Assembly (NCBI RefSeq): GCF_025677645.1
Contig: NZ_CP106879.1
Coordinates: forward strand, 744,001 to 808,000
Direction of reading: 5' to 3'
DNA: 64,000 nucleotides
Source: Curtobacterium poinsettiae
Lineage (GTDB): Bacteria; Actinomycetota; Actinomycetes; Actinomycetales; Microbacteriaceae
Shown: positions 15,600 through 23,989 of the stretch, one piece after another
Layout: each line of letters begins with the position of its first letter
Numbering within the stretch: position 1 is the stretch's first letter
Translations under genes and position numbers: made by a program
Notes under the pieces: model-generated
What the model saw: only the letters and a program-made list of their open reading frames with translations
What the model was told of the DNA's origin: nothing
The model's database searches: none

Positions 15600-16193
15600 T
15601 CACCGGCGGGTGGCCGAGCGCAGGGCTGCGGTCCACCCGAGCGAGATCACGCCGGCGCCGATCAGGGTCTTCACCACACCACCGAGGACGAACGGGTACA
15701 GCCCGTACTGCAGGGTCTGCTGCAGGTCGAGGCCGAGTGCCACCGCGAGCCAGGCCATCCCGGTGACGAAGGTGACGACGGTGCCGAGGGCGAAGGACAG
15801 CAGCGCGTTCCGCAGCGGGCGGTCGCCGAAGCGTTCGGCGACCCAGCCGACCAGGGCCGCGGCAGCGACGAAGCCGACGATGTACCCGCCGGAGGGGCCG
15901 ACGAGCACGCCGACCCCGGCCGAACCGTCCGCGAAGACCGGCAGCCCGACGACACCGAGCAGCGCGTAGACGAGCATCGACAGGGCACCGCGACGGGCAC
16001 CGAGGGCACTGCCGACGAGCAGCACGGCCAGGGTCTGCCCGGTGATCGGGACGGGCCAGATCGGCACGGACACCTGCGCGGCACCGGCGGTCAGCAGCGC
16101 GCCGCCGAGGACCAGGGCGGTGCTGACGACGGCGGTGCGGGGGAGCAGCGCGTCGGCGAGCGGACGGTGTGCGGCGGGGGTGATCGTGGTCAT
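15600..16193 (-). CDS. bioY: Biotin transporter S component BioY
   Basis: 197 residues and about six membrane helices. BioY signatures are present: PVPITGQTLAVLLVGSALGARRGALSMLVYALLG and GVLVGPSGGYIVGFVAAA, with a proline-rich first loop (QVSVPIWPVP). BioY binds biotin and works with an ECF energising module. It is the last gene of the minus-strand set that includes a biotin-dependent carboxylase, 30 bases after a TetR gene. The context suggests it supplies the cofactor for that carboxylase. Confidence 0.93.
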   Translation of the reverse strand: MTTITPAAHRPLADALLPRTAVVSTALVLGGALLTAGAAQVSVPIWPVPITGQTLAVLLVGSALGARRGALSMLVYALLGVVGLPVFADGSAGVGVLVGPSGGYIVGFVAAAALVGWVAERFGDRPLRNALLSFALGTVVTFVTGMAWLAVALGLDLQQTLQYGLYPFVLGGVVKTLIGAGVISLGWTAALRSATRR

Positions 16194-16223
16194 GGTGACT
16201 CCTTGCAGAGGGGAGAGGGAGGG

Positions 16224-16916
16224 TCAGACCGCGACGGCGGCCAGCAGGGACTCGGCGTCGCGCCGGGCCTCGGCCACGGCGGCGGTGTCGAGGCCGCACG
16301 CGCGCAGGCAGGTCGCGACGAGGGCGTCCCGGTCGGCGTCCTGCACGGGGCCGGAACGGCGGAGCTGGATGACGGTCTCGGTGATCTGGATGAGCACCGC
16401 ACCGAGACGCGACGGCGCGACACCGGCGGCGACGTCCGGGGTGGCAGCGCGCGAGCCGAGGCGCCCGTAGGCCTCCTGCAGTTCGACCCGCTCCGCCCGG
16501 AACCCGTCGTAGCGCTCGCCCTGCACCTCGGGCAGCAGGTACAGCGTGCCGATGTTGTGCGGCGTGCGGGCGAGGGTGTCCACGTCGGCGACGACCAGCG
16601 CGGCGAGGGCACCGGCTGCCGAGGCCGACTCCGGCACGAGCTGCTCGAGCCCGCGCACCAGCTCGAGGCTCGGGCGCACCGAGGTCGTGAGCAGCTCGAC
16701 GAGCATGTCGTCCTTGCCGGCGAAGTGGTAGTACAGCGAGGCCTGCCGGATCCCGACCCGTTCGGCGATCGCCCGGGTCGAGGTCGCGCTGATGCCGTTC
16801 TCGACGAACAGCGCGGCGGCGGCGTCGAGGATCTGGTCGCGCGGGCTCAGCGCGGAGTCGGCGTTCGGCACGACCCGCGGTCGGCCGGGGCGCACGGGCC
16901 GGTCGTCGGGGGACAT
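16224..16916 (-). CDS. TetR-family regulator within the carboxylase operon
   Basis: 230 residues from the ATG at 16916. The helix-turn-helix (RDQILDAAAALFVENGISATSTRAIAERVGIRQASLYYHF) is very like that of the TetR protein encoded at 25759-26529, suggesting a paralogous pair. It lies 26 bases after allophanate hydrolase and 30 before bioY, all in one direction. It could control the operon or biotin uptake; actinobacterial BioQ is a TetR regulator of biotin genes, but I cannot show this is BioQ. Confidence 0.9.
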   Translation of the reverse strand: MSPDDRPVRPGRPRVVPNADSALSPRDQILDAAAALFVENGISATSTRAIAERVGIRQASLYYHFAGKDDMLVELLTTSVRPSLELVRGLEQLVPESASAAGALAALVVADVDTLARTPHNIGTLYLLPEVQGERYDGFRAERVELQEAYGRLGSRAATPDVAAGVAPSRLGAVLIQITETVIQLRRSGPVQDADRDALVATCLRACGLDTAAVAEARRDAESLLAAVAV

Positions 16917-16942
16917 GCCCCCATCCTGACAGCCGGTGTCCG

Positions 16943-18718
16943 TCACGACTGCTCCCGGTACGCGCGCCAACCGCCGTGGTGGGTGATGTCCTCGGCCCCC
17001 TGGACCGCGAACGGCTCGACCAGGAACCCGGTGACCTCGGTGCCGTCGTCGAGCGACACGGTGCCGATCGCCATCGGTGCCGGCAGAGCCGCGACGAAGG
17101 TGCCGAAGCCGGCGGCGGGCAGGCGCCAGACCTCCCCGACGATGCCCGAGCCCGAACCCGAGCCCGAACCCGAGTCCGACCCCGAACCCGGCGCAGCAGC
17201 GCCGGACGCGACCGGACCCACGCGGATCAACCCGGGCTTGGGCGGCACCGTGTCGAGGGCGTACAGCCGGTAGTCGGACGCGGTGCGGGCCTCCCGGACG
17301 AACGATCCGCCGGACGCGACCAGCTGCCCGTTCAGCGGCTGACCGCGCAGGTGCGCCCCGACGACCAGCAGGTCGACGGTCGGGGCGGCGAACGCCGCCG
17401 CCAACGCCGCCAGGCGCCGGTCACTGAACGCCGGGCCGGTGAGCATGACGCCGAACGGCAGGCCGTCGACGAAGCCTGCCGGCACGGCGAGCGACGCCAT
17501 GTCGAGCAGGTTCGCGAAGTTCGTGTACCGACCCATCCGGCTGTTCGCGCCGATCGGGTCGGCCGCGACCTGTTCGAGCGTCGGGTGCCACGTCGTCGTC
17601 GGCGTGAGCAGTGCCGTGGTGCCCTCGAGTGCTGCGCGACCCGCTGCCCCGAACGCGTCGAGCCGTTCCTGGTCGGCGAAGAGCTCCGCGGCGGTCGGTC
17701 GTGCGCCACCGAGCACGATCGCGGCGACCGACGGGTCGAGGTCGGCACCGACCTCGTCGTGGTGGGCCTCGATGTGGGCGCCCACTGCTGCGTACCGCTC
17801 CGCGACGAACGCGCCGTCGTAGAGCAGCGACGCGGCGTCGAGCAGGGGTGCGATGTCGACCTCGACCACCTGGTGTCCGAGCGCACGGAACCGGTCGACG
17901 GCAGCGGCGAACGCCTCGGCCCAGCCGGGCGCGAGCCCCTCGAGCTGCGACGGCAGCGGCACCGCGATGCGCGGGACGGCGGGCAGGTCGGCGAGGGCGA
18001 GGTCGGGCCGCGCGAGCGGGTCGACGCCGTCCGGACCGGCCATCAGCTCCGCCGCCGTGCGCGCCAGGTCGAGCGACCGGGCGAACACCGTGACGCAGTC
18101 CTGCGAGCGACAGGCGGGGACGACCCCGGTGTTCGGCACGAGCCCCTTCGTCGGCTTCACCCCGACCAGGTTGCCGAGCGCGGCGGGCACCCGGCCGGAC
18201 CCGGCGGTGTCGGTGCCGAGTGCGAAGTCGACGATGCCCAGGGCGACCGCCGTGGCGGAACCGCTCGACGAGCCGCCGGAGATCCGCGTCGGGTCCCAGG
18301 CGTTCCGGACCGCCCCGAAGGGCGAGCGGGTGCCGACCAGGCCGGTGGCGAACTGGTCGAGGTTCGTCTTGCCGACGACGACGGCGCCGGCGGCGCGGAG
18401 CCGGGCGACGGCGGTGGCGTCGGTGGCGGGGTCGTGGGCGTAGGAGCGGGCGGCTGCGGTGGTGGGCAGGCCGGCGACGTCGATGTTGTCCTTCACGGCG
18501 AACAGCAGGCCGGCCAGGGGCAGCGTCGGGTCGACGGCTTCGGCCTCGGCCAGCACGTCGGCACGGTCGCGCAGGGTGATCCAGACCTCCGGGCGGTCGA
18601 CGGCGTCGATGCGGGCGAAGGCGTCGCGGACGCGGGTCGCGGCGGACGTCGTGGCGGCCGCGGTGGCGGCGGCGGCGCTCGCCACGGTGCTCGCCACGCC
18701 GCTCACGCTCCCGTTCAC
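16943..18718 (-). CDS. atzF: Allophanate hydrolase (AtzF-type)
   Basis: 591 residues from a GTG that overlaps the carboxylase stop (GTGA). The amidase-signature domain occupies about residues 30-470. It has the catalytic Lys in FAVKDNIDV, the Gly/Ser-rich loop GGSSSGSATAVALG and the Ser in LGTDTAGSGRVPA, giving the Ser-cisSer-Lys triad. The C-terminal ~120 residues match the extra domain of AtzF/DUR1 that decarboxylates N-carboxycarbamate. A glycine-serine-aspartate linker encoded by a tandem repeat joins the two. The enzyme turns allophanate into ammonia and CO2, completing nitrogen release after the carboxylase and the DUF1989 proteins. Confidence 0.92.
   Translation of the reverse strand: MNGSVSGVASTVASAAAATAAATTSAATRVRDAFARIDAVDRPEVWITLRDRADVLAEAEAVDPTLPLAGLLFAVKDNIDVAGLPTTAAARSYAHDPATDATAVARLRAAGAVVVGKTNLDQFATGLVGTRSPFGAVRNAWDPTRISGGSSSGSATAVALGIVDFALGTDTAGSGRVPAALGNLVGVKPTKGLVPNTGVVPACRSQDCVTVFARSLDLARTAAELMAGPDGVDPLARPDLALADLPAVPRIAVPLPSQLEGLAPGWAEAFAAAVDRFRALGHQVVEVDIAPLLDAASLLYDGAFVAERYAAVGAHIEAHHDEVGADLDPSVAAIVLGGARPTAAELFADQERLDAFGAAGRAALEGTTALLTPTTTWHPTLEQVAADPIGANSRMGRYTNFANLLDMASLAVPAGFVDGLPFGVMLTGPAFSDRRLAALAAAFAAPTVDLLVVGAHLRGQPLNGQLVASGGSFVREARTASDYRLYALDTVPPKPGLIRVGPVASGAAAPGSGSDSGSGSGSGSGIVGEVWRLPAAGFGTFVAALPAPMAIGTVSLDDGTEVTGFLVEPFAVQGAEDITHHGGWRAYREQS
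17145..17190. repeat. Tandem CCCGAG/CCCGAA repeat encoding an interdomain linker
   Basis: Six-base units of the form CCCGAR repeat about seven times with small variations. In frame (minus strand) they encode alternating Gly and Ser with an occasional Asp, forming the flexible linker between the two domains of allophanate hydrolase. The repeat number could vary by slippage in multiples that keep the frame. Confidence 0.8.
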
Positions 18719-21700
18719 GCCGCCGCTCCGATCGCGGCGAGGACCTGGCCCGGCGCGACCTGGTCGCCCGGCTTGATGTACACCTCGAGCACGTGGCCCG
18801 GCACCGGTGCGTGCACCATCGACTCCATCTTCATCGCCTCCACGGCCAGCAGCTTCTGTCCTTCGTCCACCCGGTCGCCCGGTCGGACGTCCACCTGCCA
18901 CACGGTCGAGGTGAAGGGGGCGTACACGGCGATCGACCCCTCCGGCACGGTCACGGCGTCGGCCACCACGGCGGCCGGTTCGTCACGGACGTCGAACTCG
19001 CCCGATGCCCGCCACCGCTCCTTCTCCTCGCCGAACGCCTGCGCCTGCTGCGCCCGGAAGTCCGCGATGGACCCGGCGTTGTCGGCGAGGAACCGGTTGT
19101 ACGACGCGATCGAGAACTCGCCCTCGACGGTCTCGAACGAGCCCCGTCCGGCGTCCGTCTCGGCGCGCAGCTCGAGCAGCTCGTCGGCACCGACCGGGTA
19201 CCACTCGATCCGGTCGAAGAACCGCAGCGCCCACGGGTGCTCCTGGAACAGCCCGCCGCGGCGGAACCGGTTCCAGATCTGCACGGTGCGGCCGACGAAC
19301 TGGTAGCCGCCCGGACCCTCCATCCCGTAGATGCACAGGTACGCGCCGCCGATGCCGACGGAGTTCTCGGCGGTCCAGGTGCGGGCCGGGTTGTACTTCG
19401 TCGTGACCAGCCGGTGCCGGGGGTCGAGTGGGGTCGCGACCGGGGCGCCGAGGTACACGTCGCCGAGGCCGAGCACCAGGTAGCTCGCGTCGAACACGGT
19501 GCGGAAGACGTCGTCGACGCTCTCGAGCCCGTTGATGCGACGGATGAACTCGATGTTCCACGGCGTCCACGGGGCGTCGTTCCGCACGCCGTTCATGTAC
19601 CGCTCGATCGCCAGCCGGGTGGCCGGGTCGTCCCACGACAGCGGCAGCTTGACGGTGCGCGACGGCACGACGAGCTGGTCGGTCGGCGGGATCTCGTCCT
19701 CGAGCTCGCGGAGCAGCCCTGCCACGTCGCGCGCCTTGAGCACGGACGCGTCGGTGTGGACCTGCAGGGAGCGGATGCCCGGCGTGATGTCGAGGATCCC
19801 CTTCGGCGTGTGCTCCTGCAGCTTCGTCATGAGCGCGTGCACGCGCATCCGCAGGGCGATGTCGAGGGTCATGTCGCCGTACTCGACGAGCACGTTGTCG
19901 TCGCCGTCGCGTCGGTACGCGACGCTCGGCCGCACGTCGGTCGCGTCCAGGCGGGCGATCACGCCGTCATCGCCGTCGCCTCCGGTGCTGCCGTCACTCC
20001 CGGTGCGTGGCACCGTCCTGGAGGCCCGGTGTACGTCGAGCGCGGCGGCGTCGGCTTCGCGGACGGGGACGAACCGGACCGTGTCACCCGGTCGGAGCTG
20101 GCCCAGCTTCCACAGGTCGCCGCTGGCGACCACGGCGGGGCAGACGAACCCGCCGAGCGACGGCCCGTCCGGTCCGAGGATGATCGGGGTGTCCCCGGTG
20201 AAGTCGATCGCACCGACCGCGTACGGGGTGTCGTGGATGTTCGACGGGTGCAGACCGGCCTCGCCGCCGTCGGTCCGCGCCCACTCCGGCCGCGGCCCGA
20301 TGAGCCGGATGCCGGTGCGCGCCGAGTTGTGGTGCACGGCGTAGTCGGTGGCGTAGAAGACGTCGAGGTCGGCGCGGGTGAAGAAGTCCGGCGCCGCGTG
20401 CGGCCCCTCGGTGACGGCGATCTCCCACGCGTCGGTCAGCGCGGTGCGGCGGTCGGCCGGGGTCGGACCGCCCACCAGGCCCAGGCGGGTACCGGACGGG
20501 AACGCCGGGTGCGGGGCGTCCGAGTCCGGGGAGCCGGGGCGCAGGACGTCGCCGGCGAGCAGGGCCCGGCCGGCGTGGCCGCCGAAGCCACCGAGTGTGA
20601 ACGTCGCGGTCGAGCCGAGGTAGGTCGGCACGTCGAAACCACCCCGGACCGCCAGGTAGGTGCGGAGGCCCGGACCGGGGGCCGTGCCGATCGCCAGGGT
20701 CTGGCCGGCGCCGACCTCGACCGGCTCCCACAGCGGCACGGGTTCGCCGTCGAGGGTGACCGGCACCGGCGCACCCGTGATCGCGACCACCGCGGCGGCC
20801 GAGAACCGGAGCGTCGGGCCCGTGGCGGTGACCTCGAGTGCGGGGGCGCCGTCCGGGTTGCCCACGGCGCGGTTCGCCTCCGCGAAGGACGCCGCGTCGA
20901 ACGGGCCGCTCGGCGGGACGCCCACCTGCCAGTACCCGACCCGGCCGGGCAGGTCCTGGATCATCGTCATGGTGCCCGGCGCGACGACGTCGATGCGCGG
21001 GTCCGGATCCTCGGTCGCGTCGAGCGTCGAGGTGGAGTGCGTGGCGGTGCGGAGCTCGAGGTCGTCGGTCAGCGCACGGAGCAGCCCGGCGTTCGTGACG
21101 ATGCCGTCGATGCGGGTGGCCGCGAGCCCGTCGCGCAGCAGGTCGAGGGCGTCGTCACGGGTCTCCCCGGTGGCGATCACCTTGGCGATCATCGGGTCGT
21201 AGAAGGCGGACACCTCGGAGCCCGTCTCGACCCAGCCGTCGACGCGGATGCCGGTGCGCTCGCCGGATGCCGTGGTCGCGCTCGGGAACACGGCCTGGGT
21301 GACGAGGCCGCTGGAGGGCAGCGAGCCCTTCGCCGGGTCCTCGGCGTAGACGCGGGCCTCGACGGCGTGGCCGTTCGGGGTCCAGGTGCGGTCGAACACG
21401 TCGGGGTCGATGCCGACCGCGCCGTCGCGGGCCAGGCGGAGCATGAGCTCGACGAGGTCGACGCCGAACACTTCCTCGGTGACCGGGTGCTCGACCTGCA
21501 GGCGGGTGTTCACCTCGAGGAACGACGCCTCTTCGCGCACCGGGTCGTAGACGAACTCGACGGTGCCGGCGCTGCGGTACCCGACGCTCTCGGCCAGGCG
21601 GCGGGCCGACGCGTGCAGCTCGGCGCGGACGTGCTCGGGGAGCGCCGGTGCCGGGGCTTCCTCGATGACCTTCTGGTTGCGGCGCTGCAGGGAGCAGTCG

Positions 21701-22434
21701 CGGTCGCCGATCACCGCGACGCGGCCCTCGCCGTCGCCGAAGAGCTGGACCTCGACGTGCCGTGCCGGCCGCACGAGCCGCTCGAGGAAGATGCCGGCTG
21801 ACCCAAAGGCCGCGGTGGCCGTGCGGGTGACGCTCGTGTACGCCTCGCGGACCTCGTCGAGGGTGGAACACGCCTGCATGCCGATCCCGCCGCCACCCCC
21901 GGTGGCCTTGAGCATGACGGGCAGCCCGATGCGCTCGGCCTCGGCCACGGCGTCGTCGACGCTGGCGAGCAGCCCGGTGCCGGCGAGCATCGGGACCCCG
22001 GCGGCGGCGGCCAGCTCGCGGGCGGTGTGCTTCGCGCCGAACCGGACGATCTGGTCGGCGGTGGGCCCGACGAACCGGATGCCGGCGTCCTCGCAGGCCC
22101 GGGCGAAGTCGGTGTTCTCGGACAGGAACCCGTAGCCGGGGTGCACGAGTCCGGCGCCGGTGTCCTTCGCGGCCTGCACCACCGCGTCGATGCGCAGGTA
22201 CGAGTCGCGCGCGGGTGCGGGACCGAGCCGGACGGCGACGTCGGCCTCGCGGACGTGGGGTGCCGCGCGGTCGGCGTCCGAGTAGACGGCGACGGTGCGC
22301 ATGCCGAGCGCCTTCGCGGAGCGGATGATGCGACGGGCGATCTCACCGCGGTTCGCGACGAGGACGGTGTCGGTGCGGAGGGCAGGGGTCTGGTTCACGG
22401 TGGCGGTCCCGGTGGGGTCGGGCGCGGCGGTCAC
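18715..22434 (-). CDS. Biotin-dependent urea/guanidine carboxylase
   Basis: 1239 residues from the GTG at 22434. The domains in order are biotin carboxylase (about 20-470, with VLVANRGEIARRII, GGGGGIGMQ and EVNTRLQVEHPVTE), the KipI/KipA-like carboxyltransferase halves (about 495-1110, AllS-type FTGDTPIILGPDGPSLGGF and GGAYLCIYGMEGPGGYQ), and a biotinyl domain with EAMKMES, biotin Lys near 1202. Such enzymes carboxylate urea or guanidine using ATP and bicarbonate. With two DUF1989 genes (now known in other bacteria as carboxyguanidine deiminase subunits), guanidine is the more likely substrate. The stop and start overlap neighbours by 4 bases on both sides. Confidence 0.93.
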   Translation of the reverse strand: MTAAPDPTGTATVNQTPALRTDTVLVANRGEIARRIIRSAKALGMRTVAVYSDADRAAPHVREADVAVRLGPAPARDSYLRIDAVVQAAKDTGAGLVHPGYGFLSENTDFARACEDAGIRFVGPTADQIVRFGAKHTARELAAAAGVPMLAGTGLLASVDDAVAEAERIGLPVMLKATGGGGGIGMQACSTLDEVREAYTSVTRTATAAFGSAGIFLERLVRPARHVEVQLFGDGEGRVAVIGDRDCSLQRRNQKVIEEAPAPALPEHVRAELHASARRLAESVGYRSAGTVEFVYDPVREEASFLEVNTRLQVEHPVTEEVFGVDLVELMLRLARDGAVGIDPDVFDRTWTPNGHAVEARVYAEDPAKGSLPSSGLVTQAVFPSATTASGERTGIRVDGWVETGSEVSAFYDPMIAKVIATGETRDDALDLLRDGLAATRIDGIVTNAGLLRALTDDLELRTATHSTSTLDATEDPDPRIDVVAPGTMTMIQDLPGRVGYWQVGVPPSGPFDAASFAEANRAVGNPDGAPALEVTATGPTLRFSAAAVVAITGAPVPVTLDGEPVPLWEPVEVGAGQTLAIGTAPGPGLRTYLAVRGGFDVPTYLGSTATFTLGGFGGHAGRALLAGDVLRPGSPDSDAPHPAFPSGTRLGLVGGPTPADRRTALTDAWEIAVTEGPHAAPDFFTRADLDVFYATDYAVHHNSARTGIRLIGPRPEWARTDGGEAGLHPSNIHDTPYAVGAIDFTGDTPIILGPDGPSLGGFVCPAVVASGDLWKLGQLRPGDTVRFVPVREADAAALDVHRASRTVPRTGSDGSTGGDGDDGVIARLDATDVRPSVAYRRDGDDNVLVEYGDMTLDIALRMRVHALMTKLQEHTPKGILDITPGIRSLQVHTDASVLKARDVAGLLRELEDEIPPTDQLVVPSRTVKLPLSWDDPATRLAIERYMNGVRNDAPWTPWNIEFIRRINGLESVDDVFRTVFDASYLVLGLGDVYLGAPVATPLDPRHRLVTTKYNPARTWTAENSVGIGGAYLCIYGMEGPGGYQFVGRTVQIWNRFRRGGLFQEHPWALRFFDRIEWYPVGADELLELRAETDAGRGSFETVEGEFSIASYNRFLADNAGSIADFRAQQAQAFGEEKERWRASGEFDVRDEPAAVVADAVTVPEGSIAVYAPFTSTVWQVDVRPGDRVDEGQKLLAVEAMKMESMVHAPVPGHVLEVYIKPGDQVAPGQVLAAIGAAA

Positions 22435-23135
22435 GGTTGGACCACGATCATGCGCAGCGGTGTGCAGGAGAAGTCGTTGCAGGGGTTGTTCATCTGCGGG
22501 CAGTTCGAGACGACGACGAGCACGTCCCGCTCGGCCCGGATCGCGACCCGCTTGCCGGGGGCGCTCATGCCGTCGACGATGCCGAGCGCGCCGTCGGCCT
22601 CGACCGGGACGTTCATGAACCAGTTGAGGTTCGAGACGATGTCGCGGGCACCGAGTCCGTGGCGGCCGGCCTCGGCGAGGAAGTTCTCGCGGCAGCCGTG
22701 CTGGTACTGGGTGTGGTGCCCGTACCGCAGGGTGTTCGACTCCTTCGAGCACGCGCCGCCGATGGTGTCCTGCCGGTCGATCTCGTTCGCGACGACGGTC
22801 ATCAGCGGGTGGCCCTCGTTCGACATCAGGACGGTGCCGGTCCGGACGTACGCGTTGCCCTGTGCGGCGAGGGTGTCCGGCACGCTGTACCGCTCGTCGG
22901 GGTCGTGGGCGTCGTAGAGCAGGCAGTCGGCGCTCTGGTTGCCGCCGACGTCGACGATGGTGAGCACCTCGCCGGCGCGGACCACGGCGGACCACGGTGC
23001 GAGCGGGGCCACCCGGTCGTCGCGGACCACGGTGCCCGGCACCAGGGACTCGCTCCAGTCGAGGGCGACGTCCGGGTCGTGGACGGCTCCGACCGGGACG
23101 GTGGAGGTGGGGGAGTGGGTCGTCGTGTCGGTCAT
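22431..23135 (-). CDS. DUF1989 protein UAAP2, probable carboxyguanidine deiminase subunit
   Basis: 234 residues. UAAP2-type motifs are GNQSADCLLYDAHDPDERYS, DTLAAQGNAY, VLMSNEGHPLMTVVAN, GGACSKESNTLRYG, and a cysteine-rich end (NCPQMNNPCNDFSCTPLR). Proteins of this kind were long called urea amidolyase-associated. They have been shown elsewhere to form a heteromeric carboxyguanidine deiminase that makes allophanate. The ATG at 23135 overlaps the upstream stop and its own stop overlaps the carboxylase start, so translation is tightly coupled. Which of cgdA or cgdB it is I cannot fix. Confidence 0.88.
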   Translation of the reverse strand: MTDTTTHSPTSTVPVGAVHDPDVALDWSESLVPGTVVRDDRVAPLAPWSAVVRAGEVLTIVDVGGNQSADCLLYDAHDPDERYSVPDTLAAQGNAYVRTGTVLMSNEGHPLMTVVANEIDRQDTIGGACSKESNTLRYGHHTQYQHGCRENFLAEAGRHGLGARDIVSNLNWFMNVPVEADGALGIVDGMSAPGKRVAIRAERDVLVVVSNCPQMNNPCNDFSCTPLRMIVVQP

Positions 23136-23974
23136 CACAGGCCTCGGGCTTCCGCGTGGTCGATCGAGTTCAGGTAGGCGCGCGTGAGCTCCGGCGTCGC
23201 GGTGAACCGCTCGTCGGCCGCGGTCGTCGGGGCCCCGCGCCAGGCGTGCACCCGCAGCGGTCCGACCAGGTAGTCCGGGCGCGGGTCGATCGGGTGCGCG
23301 ACGTTGGCGACCAGCACGAGCAGCGGCAGCTCGGCGACGAGCGTGACGTGGGTGCCCGCGCCGGCCGAACCGGTGAAGGTCATCGCCCCGTCGGCGTCGA
23401 TCCGCACGCCCTGGAAGAACGAGATGCTCGGCGGCAGGTCCCGCTTGGTGAGCCCGTGCTTCGCGGCGGCCTTCGCGAACAGCGACCGACCGCTCGGGGT
23501 GCGCCCCTCGGGTGCTGCGTCGCCGTACTTCCGCTCGTTCCAGGCGTCGGTCGAGGTGCCGCAGAACGCGTCGTGGTGCCCTGAGGTGTCCTCGAGGACG
23601 GTCGCGAGTGCCCTGCCGTCCCCGCTCAGCAGCGGCGAACCCTGGCCCAGGTACGCCTGCCACGGGATCTTCTGGGTGTCGGCGACGTTGAGCCGCTCCC
23701 ATGGTTCGAGCGCGTTGAACACCAGGACGTTGGCGCAGGCTTCACCCGTCGGGTCGTCGAACCGCAGCCGTGACCCGCGGGCCAGCACCTTGTGCGTGTA
23801 CCCGCCCGGCGCCACCGTCTCGGCCCAGACGAGCGCTGCGGGGTCGACGCCCTCGGGGGTGAACGGTGACGACGACGCCGGCAGGTACGGCATGTGGTCG
23901 GACTGCGAGCCGGCCTGGGCGCGTGCGTCGGATCGAGAGGCGAGCACGCTGTCGGTCTGGTGGAGGTCGCGCAT
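23135..23974 (-). CDS. DUF1989 protein UAAP1, probable carboxyguanidine deiminase subunit
   Basis: 279 residues, the larger partner. The first ~45 residues form an extra N-terminal tail. The DUF1989 core follows: VLARGSRLRFDDPTGEACANVLVFNALEPWERLNVADT, GDGRALATVLEDTSGHHDAFCGTST, and SISFFQGVRIDADG. It is paired with the UAAP2 gene by an ATGA overlap and lies 15 bases after a permease gene. It is expected to act with UAAP2 in converting carboxyguanidine to allophanate. The pairing is characteristic; the substrate assignment rests on published work on relatives. Confidence 0.87.
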   Translation of the reverse strand: MRDLHQTDSVLASRSDARAQAGSQSDHMPYLPASSSPFTPEGVDPAALVWAETVAPGGYTHKVLARGSRLRFDDPTGEACANVLVFNALEPWERLNVADTQKIPWQAYLGQGSPLLSGDGRALATVLEDTSGHHDAFCGTSTDAWNERKYGDAAPEGRTPSGRSLFAKAAAKHGLTKRDLPPSISFFQGVRIDADGAMTFTGSAGAGTHVTLVAELPLLVLVANVAHPIDPRPDYLVGPLRVHAWRGAPTTAADERFTATPELTRAYLNSIDHAEARGL

Positions 23975-23989
23975 GGGGTTCCTTCCGGA

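Noticed and set aside
18793..21801. 1002-codon plus-strand open frame opposite the carboxylase
   Set aside because: Same antisense effect; low-complexity Arg/Gly/Val product against a well-defined carboxylase on the other strand.
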